Source: Gammaproteobacteria bacterium
Lineage (GTDB): Bacteria; Pseudomonadota; Gammaproteobacteria; Xanthomonadales; Rhodanobacteraceae
DNA length: 38,244 nt
NCBI GenBank assembly: GCA_021325195.1
Contig: JAJPHQ010000106.1
Span: forward strand, 1 to 38,244
Reading direction: 5' to 3'
The first letter of the stretch is position 1. The number at the start of each line of letters is the position of its first letter. A program made the position numbers and the translations under genes. Positions 35,300 through 38,244 of the stretch are shown here, piece by piece. The notes under the pieces are model-generated. The model did no database searches. It was given only the letters and a program-made list of their open reading frames with translations, and had not been told where the DNA came from.

Positions 35300-35797
35300 A
35301 TGCCCGGCGCCCATGCAACGAAGAACATCGCGGTCTGCCTGTGGTTCGACCACAACGCCGAGGAGGCCGCCCATTTCTACGCCCGCATCTTTCCGGATTC
35401 GCACGTCGATGCGGTGCACCGTGCGCCCGGCGACTACCCGTCCGGCAAGGAGGGCGACGTCATCATGGTCGAATTCACGGTGCTCGGCATGCCGTTCCTG
35501 GGCCTGAACGGCGGCCCGCAGTTCAAGTTCGACGAGGCGGTGTCCCTGCAGGTGTACACGCGCGATCAGGCCGAGACCGATCGCTTGTGGAGCGCGATCG
35601 TCGACAACGGCGGTGCGGAAAGCGCCTGCGGCTGGTGCAAGGACAAGTACGGCCTGTCGTGGAAGATCACCCCGCGCGCCCTGATGGACGCGGTGGCGGA
35701 CCCCGACCGCGCCGCCGCCAAGCGCGCCTTCGAGGCGATGATGACGATGACGAAGATCGACATCGCCGCGATCGAAGCCGCGCGCAGAAACAAGTAG
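35300..35797 (+). CDS. VOC family protein (PhnB-like)
   Basis: A 165-residue cytoplasmic protein of the vicinal-oxygen-chelate fold. It opens with NIAVCLWFDHNAEEAAHFYA, then RIFPDSHVDAVHR, LGMPFLGLNGGPQFKFDEAV and YGLSWKITPRALMDAV, a pattern of the PhnB/3-demethylubiquinone-methyltransferase-like group. Most members have no known reaction. GAGGAGGATCGAGAC precedes the ATG. It is monocistronic and faces the STAS-like gene tail to tail. Confidence 0.92.
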   Translation: MPGAHATKNIAVCLWFDHNAEEAAHFYARIFPDSHVDAVHRAPGDYPSGKEGDVIMVEFTVLGMPFLGLNGGPQFKFDEAVSLQVYTRDQAETDRLWSAIVDNGGAESACGWCKDKYGLSWKITPRALMDAVADPDRAAAKRAFEAMMTMTKIDIAAIEAARRNK

Positions 35798-35816
35798 GGC
35801 GGGAGCAGCCGCGCGG

Positions 35817-35927
35817 CAGTCGTCTGGAACGACTGGACGCCGAAGGGGCCCCGAGCGCAAGCGAGGGATGAGCATCACGGATGATGCGAACAATCCAGCC
35901 GCCGGGTTCATCTTCCGTGAACCCGGC
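35817..35927. terminator. Cluster of three hairpins between convergent genes
   Basis: Stems: cagtcgt/acgactg (35817-35835), gcatca/tgatgc (35872-35887) and the strong perfect 10-bp gccgggttca/tgaacccggc (35901-35927, 7-nt loop). They lie between the VOC stop (35797) and the STAS-like stop (35946) and probably end transcription from both sides. No T-run follows on either strand, so efficiency is uncertain. Confidence 0.5.
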
Positions 35928-35945
35928 ATCCGCACGCCGACAGTG

Positions 35946-36227
35946 TCAGGCGTTGCCTTCGTCGCGCGCCACTTCTGCGCGGCGGATCATCTGCTGGACC
36001 TGTGGAACCGCATGCACCGGTACCAACTCGACGTCCGGATGCGCGTTCGCGAATACGCGGAACACTTCGTCGGCGAACGCCTGACCGATGCTGGTGACGC
36101 CCGCGAAGTCGAGCACGACGGTCCTGAAGCGCTCGACCCGCTGCATCAGGCGCTTGGCTTGCGAGCGCGTAATCAGGTCCTCCACATTCGACAACACAAT
36201 GATCGTGGTTCGTGGGCTGCGAGGCAT
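35946..36227 (-). CDS. STAS-like domain protein (DUF4325)
   Basis: A 93-residue protein that is nearly all one domain: RSQAKRLMQRVERFRTVVLD then FAGVTSIGQAFADEVFRVFA, the DUF4325 signature, and VPQVQQMIRRAEVA. STAS-like proteins of this type usually work with a HATPase partner as switch or anti-sigma-like modules, or are fused to one; no such partner is visible in the window. It lies 84 bp downstream of the EcoRII-type endonuclease gene on the same strand. Frames upstream of its ATG are closed by a stop, so it seems complete. Confidence 0.78.
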   Translation of the reverse strand: MPRSPRTTIIVLSNVEDLITRSQAKRLMQRVERFRTVVLDFAGVTSIGQAFADEVFRVFANAHPDVELVPVHAVPQVQQMIRRAEVARDEGNA

Positions 36228-36311
36228 TTGGCTCGGTCCGCGTGGTCATCAATTCAAAACGAGGTTCGGTCAGGGTCGAGCTGGATGCCTGCCGCTGCGG
36301 CCGCTGAAAGA

Positions 36312-37607
36312 TCAGACGATGATGAGCGACGGCCGGCGTTGCCTGATTTGTTCACGAAAAAAGTCGCGGAAAGTGATCACGTTGGCACTGTCCGAGTAGC
36401 AAGCTTCTTTCGATTTTTTCAGCAATTCCGGTACCACGAGCACGATGCCGTTGCGTGCCATTTCGTCGATGGCCGGAGCGGAAACGCGATCGTCCACCGT
36501 GGCGAGGAACACGGCGCCGAAGCGCTGCTCCAACCCCAGCTGTTTCCAGCGTTCGCGCAACGTGGTCTTCAATGACAGAATCATGGACTCGACACGCTTC
36601 GGATCGTTGAGCGCTGCCACGTCCGGCAACACGAAATCAGGCCGCCTTCCACCGAACACGGCTTGCGCCTCGTGGCGAATGCGGCCGTCGTGCAGCAACT
36701 GCTGGATGTGATGTTCGAATGAAAGGCCGGCGCGGCTTTTGCGAGTTTGCGCGGCACTGAGGAACAACTGATCCAGTTCACCGAAGCCGCGAACGAGTGC
36801 AGCCACGAGATCGTTGTCGCGCAACAGCAGACCCGCAGCCTGAGCAGCACGCTGGCGAAGCTCGGCCTGCTTGTAGAGCGCGAACTCGATGTCTCGACTA
36901 ATGCGCATGACAGCATCGCCGGGAGCATCGAGCGCGAAAGGATCGAGTGAGGTGAAACCGTTCTCGCGCAGCCAGAGTTGCTGGGCACGGTATGCCAATT
37001 CTGCAGGGGAAGGGAGTTGCTGTTGGACGATGAATTCGCGAAGAGTGCCGTCCTGAAGTGCTTGCCGAAGTTCCGCGATGAGGCGTTCTTCATCGCCCAT
37101 CGATGCAACCAACACATCCGGCGAGAACAAGCCAAAATGGAAGTCGGATGCGAGAGAAAAAATTGTCTCGATGATTTCGGCTTCCTGACTTGCCGAATCG
37201 ACGACGATGAACCAATGAGCGGCGGAATCGACGGGCGTGCGAAGCTTGCCCCCGATCAGCAACGAGGCTGGCGAAAGCCCGGAAAATTGCTCACGCGGGA
37301 CTCGGGTGCAATGGAATTCGGTGCCTTTGTTCGTGTAGTGCTTGAGTGATGACTCCCTGATCTCTCCCGAAGCGGGCCAAAGCGTGCTGTAGAGGGCATC
37401 AAGAATGTGCGGTTTGGCGGGATTCGTATTGCGAAGTTCCGGAAAGAATCCCGAGCTCTGGATGGACGCAGGTACGTAGAATCCGGCCTGATGCTTTCCC
37501 GGATCATCGGCCCAAGAACAATCATTCCGGGACAATTTCTTGATGAGAATCTCTTGGCTACGACCGATCCACTCCGCGATTTCGCGCCATTTCGGATGAA
37601 ACCCCAT
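36312..37607 (-). CDS. EcoRII-type type II restriction endonuclease
   Basis: A 431-residue DNA-cutting enzyme. The N-terminal part resembles the EcoRII B3-like effector domain (LIKKLSRNDCSWADDPGKHQ then AGFYVPASI). The C-terminal part is the EcoRII catalytic domain: KSRAGLSFEHHIQQLLHDG, RRPDFVLPDV (Asp324), SLKTTLRERW (Lys347) and GIVLVVPELLKKS, which fits a PD-(D/E)xK nuclease. EcoRII itself cuts CCWGG and is an effector-activated enzyme; the same site here would suit the neighbouring Vsr, but is inference. The ATG directly follows the vsr TGA (37608-37610), so the two are coupled. Base composition is visibly less G+C-rich than the rest of the window. Confidence 0.88.
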   Translation of the reverse strand: MGFHPKWREIAEWIGRSQEILIKKLSRNDCSWADDPGKHQAGFYVPASIQSSGFFPELRNTNPAKPHILDALYSTLWPASGEIRESSLKHYTNKGTEFHCTRVPREQFSGLSPASLLIGGKLRTPVDSAAHWFIVVDSASQEAEIIETIFSLASDFHFGLFSPDVLVASMGDEERLIAELRQALQDGTLREFIVQQQLPSPAELAYRAQQLWLRENGFTSLDPFALDAPGDAVMRISRDIEFALYKQAELRQRAAQAAGLLLRDNDLVAALVRGFGELDQLFLSAAQTRKSRAGLSFEHHIQQLLHDGRIRHEAQAVFGGRRPDFVLPDVAALNDPKRVESMILSLKTTLRERWKQLGLEQRFGAVFLATVDDRVSAPAIDEMARNGIVLVVPELLKKSKEACYSDSANVITFRDFFREQIRQRRPSLIIV

Positions 37608-38018
37608 TCAAGAACCCCCTCTGATTCGTCGTGCCAATGTTCTCATCTTCGGCTCGGTGATGGAGCAGGACCAGACTGTGAACACACGCCACCCCAAACG
37701 CCGCAACCGCGCAAGAACATGTTTGTCGCGTGCGATGTTCTCCTCGAACTTGGATTGCCAGAATGCGGCATTGGATGCCGGAATGGTGGCGAACTTGCAA
37801 TTTCGGTGTCGATGCCAGAAGCACCCATGCACGAATATCGCAACACGGTACTTGGGTAGCACGACGTCCGGCTTGCCGGGAAGTTTCTTCGGCGCGACCC
37901 GGTAGCGGAACCCCTGTGCGTGAAGAAATTTCCGAACGATGATCTCGGGTTTGGTATCGCGCCCGCGAATCCCGGACATCATCCTGCTTCGCGTGGCGCG
38001 GTCAACCACATCGGTCAT
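37608..38018 (-). CDS. vsr: Very short patch repair endonuclease Vsr
   Basis: A 136-residue mismatch endonuclease that nicks 5' of the T in T:G mismatches made when 5-methylcytosine deaminates. Motifs: DRATRSRMMSGIRGRDTKPE at the N-terminus, LPGKPDVVLP with the catalytic Asp, FVHGCFWHRHRNC with the active-site/zinc His and Cys residues, NIARDKHVLARLRRLGWRVF and VWSCSI with a further Cys. Vsr normally accompanies a cytosine-C5 methyltransferase, which is not in the window. Its start overlaps the stop of an upstream gene (ATGA, 38015-38018) and its stop touches the endonuclease start. Confidence 0.95.
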   Translation of the reverse strand: MTDVVDRATRSRMMSGIRGRDTKPEIIVRKFLHAQGFRYRVAPKKLPGKPDVVLPKYRVAIFVHGCFWHRHRNCKFATIPASNAAFWQSKFEENIARDKHVLARLRRLGWRVFTVWSCSITEPKMRTLARRIRGGS

Positions 38019-38244
38019 ACCGTAACCAGTTCATCCCCGTACCGATCAAGCCTCAGGTTCCCGCCGAGCCCAGCGAGCTTCATGTAGACCGGGTAGCAGG
38101 CTTCGATGACGCCATCGCCGAATTTCGTGAACATCTCGCCCAGGATACCGTCAAGCTTGGCGCACTCATCCTTGGAAAACAGATGTCCACCCGTGGCACC
38201 ACTGATGATGCTGTCCGGGGCGTCTTCCGGATGGAACAGCAGTC
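38015..38244 (-). CDS. Unrecognised protein, C-terminal 75 residues only
   Basis: The open frame enters from the right edge and stops at 38015, overlapping the vsr ATG by ATGA. The visible end includes LLFHPEDAPDSIISGATGGH, LFSKDECAKLDGILGEMFTK, VIEACYPVYMKLAGLGG and the terminal RYGDELVTV. It does not look like the end of a cytosine-C5 methyltransferase (no GNSV-type motif X). No family was recognised. Tight coupling to vsr and the endonuclease suggests a component or regulator of the restriction system. Confidence 0.7.
   Translation of the reverse strand, partial: LLFHPEDAPDSIISGATGGHLFSKDECAKLDGILGEMFTKFGDGVIEACYPVYMKLAGLGGNLRLDRYGDELVTV

Overview
The window is G+C-rich, densely coded chromosomal DNA of a gammaproteobacterium, most likely Xanthomonadales (Rhodanobacter/Dyella-like). 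This is judged from protein style, the envC-ctp gene pair, a LacI/TonB-receptor carbohydrate locus of the kind common in that order, and Xanthomonad-type intergenic hairpin repeats. It is an inference; no database search was run. No tRNA, rRNA, CRISPR array, prophage or complete insertion sequence was seen.

Layout. (1) 1-5589, minus: a tripartite RND efflux operon, outer-membrane factor (frameshifted) -> lipoprotein adaptor -> RND permease (cut by the left edge), with a MITE-like hairpin element between adaptor and permease. (2) 5666-9951, plus: two inverted copies of an 18-bp operator bracket a promoter that drives a tightly overlapping operon: 4-TM membrane protein, small XRE repressor, secreted S33/TAP-like peptidase, NatA ATPase, a 32-codon bridging micro-ORF, NatB permease. 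(3) 9963-18473: housekeeping genes: alpha/beta hydrolase and ferrochelatase (minus), a SYLF protein and tatABC (plus), a 750-bp repeat-rich gap, Ctp protease and EnvC (minus), and an NRDE-family protein (plus). (4) 18558-32017: a carbohydrate utilisation locus: sugar porter, GH37 trehalase and LacI regulator on the minus strand; divergently, a TonB-dependent receptor, two tandem secreted GH65 enzymes and a secreted esterase. Two LacI-type palindromes lie between lacI and the receptor gene. (5) 32142-35797: 2OG-Fe(II) oxygenase, SGNH hydrolase, DUF3014 protein, NnrU-like protein and VOC protein. (6) 35946-38244, minus, visibly lower in G+C: an unrecognised gene cut by the right edge, vsr and an EcoRII-type restriction endonuclease, all coupled, followed by a STAS-like DUF4325 protein. 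This is probably a horizontally acquired restriction island.

How it fits together. Region 4 reads as a complete route: outer-membrane capture, periplasmic cleavage of alpha-glucosides/trehalose (possibly esterified) to glucose, uptake of the hexose across the inner membrane, and repression by the LacI protein. Region 2 looks like a self-regulated transporter/peptidase module. Three genes (outer-membrane factor, SGNH hydrolase, DUF3014) each carry what looks like one small indel. That is either recent decay or, given the clustering of the signal, residual assembly error.
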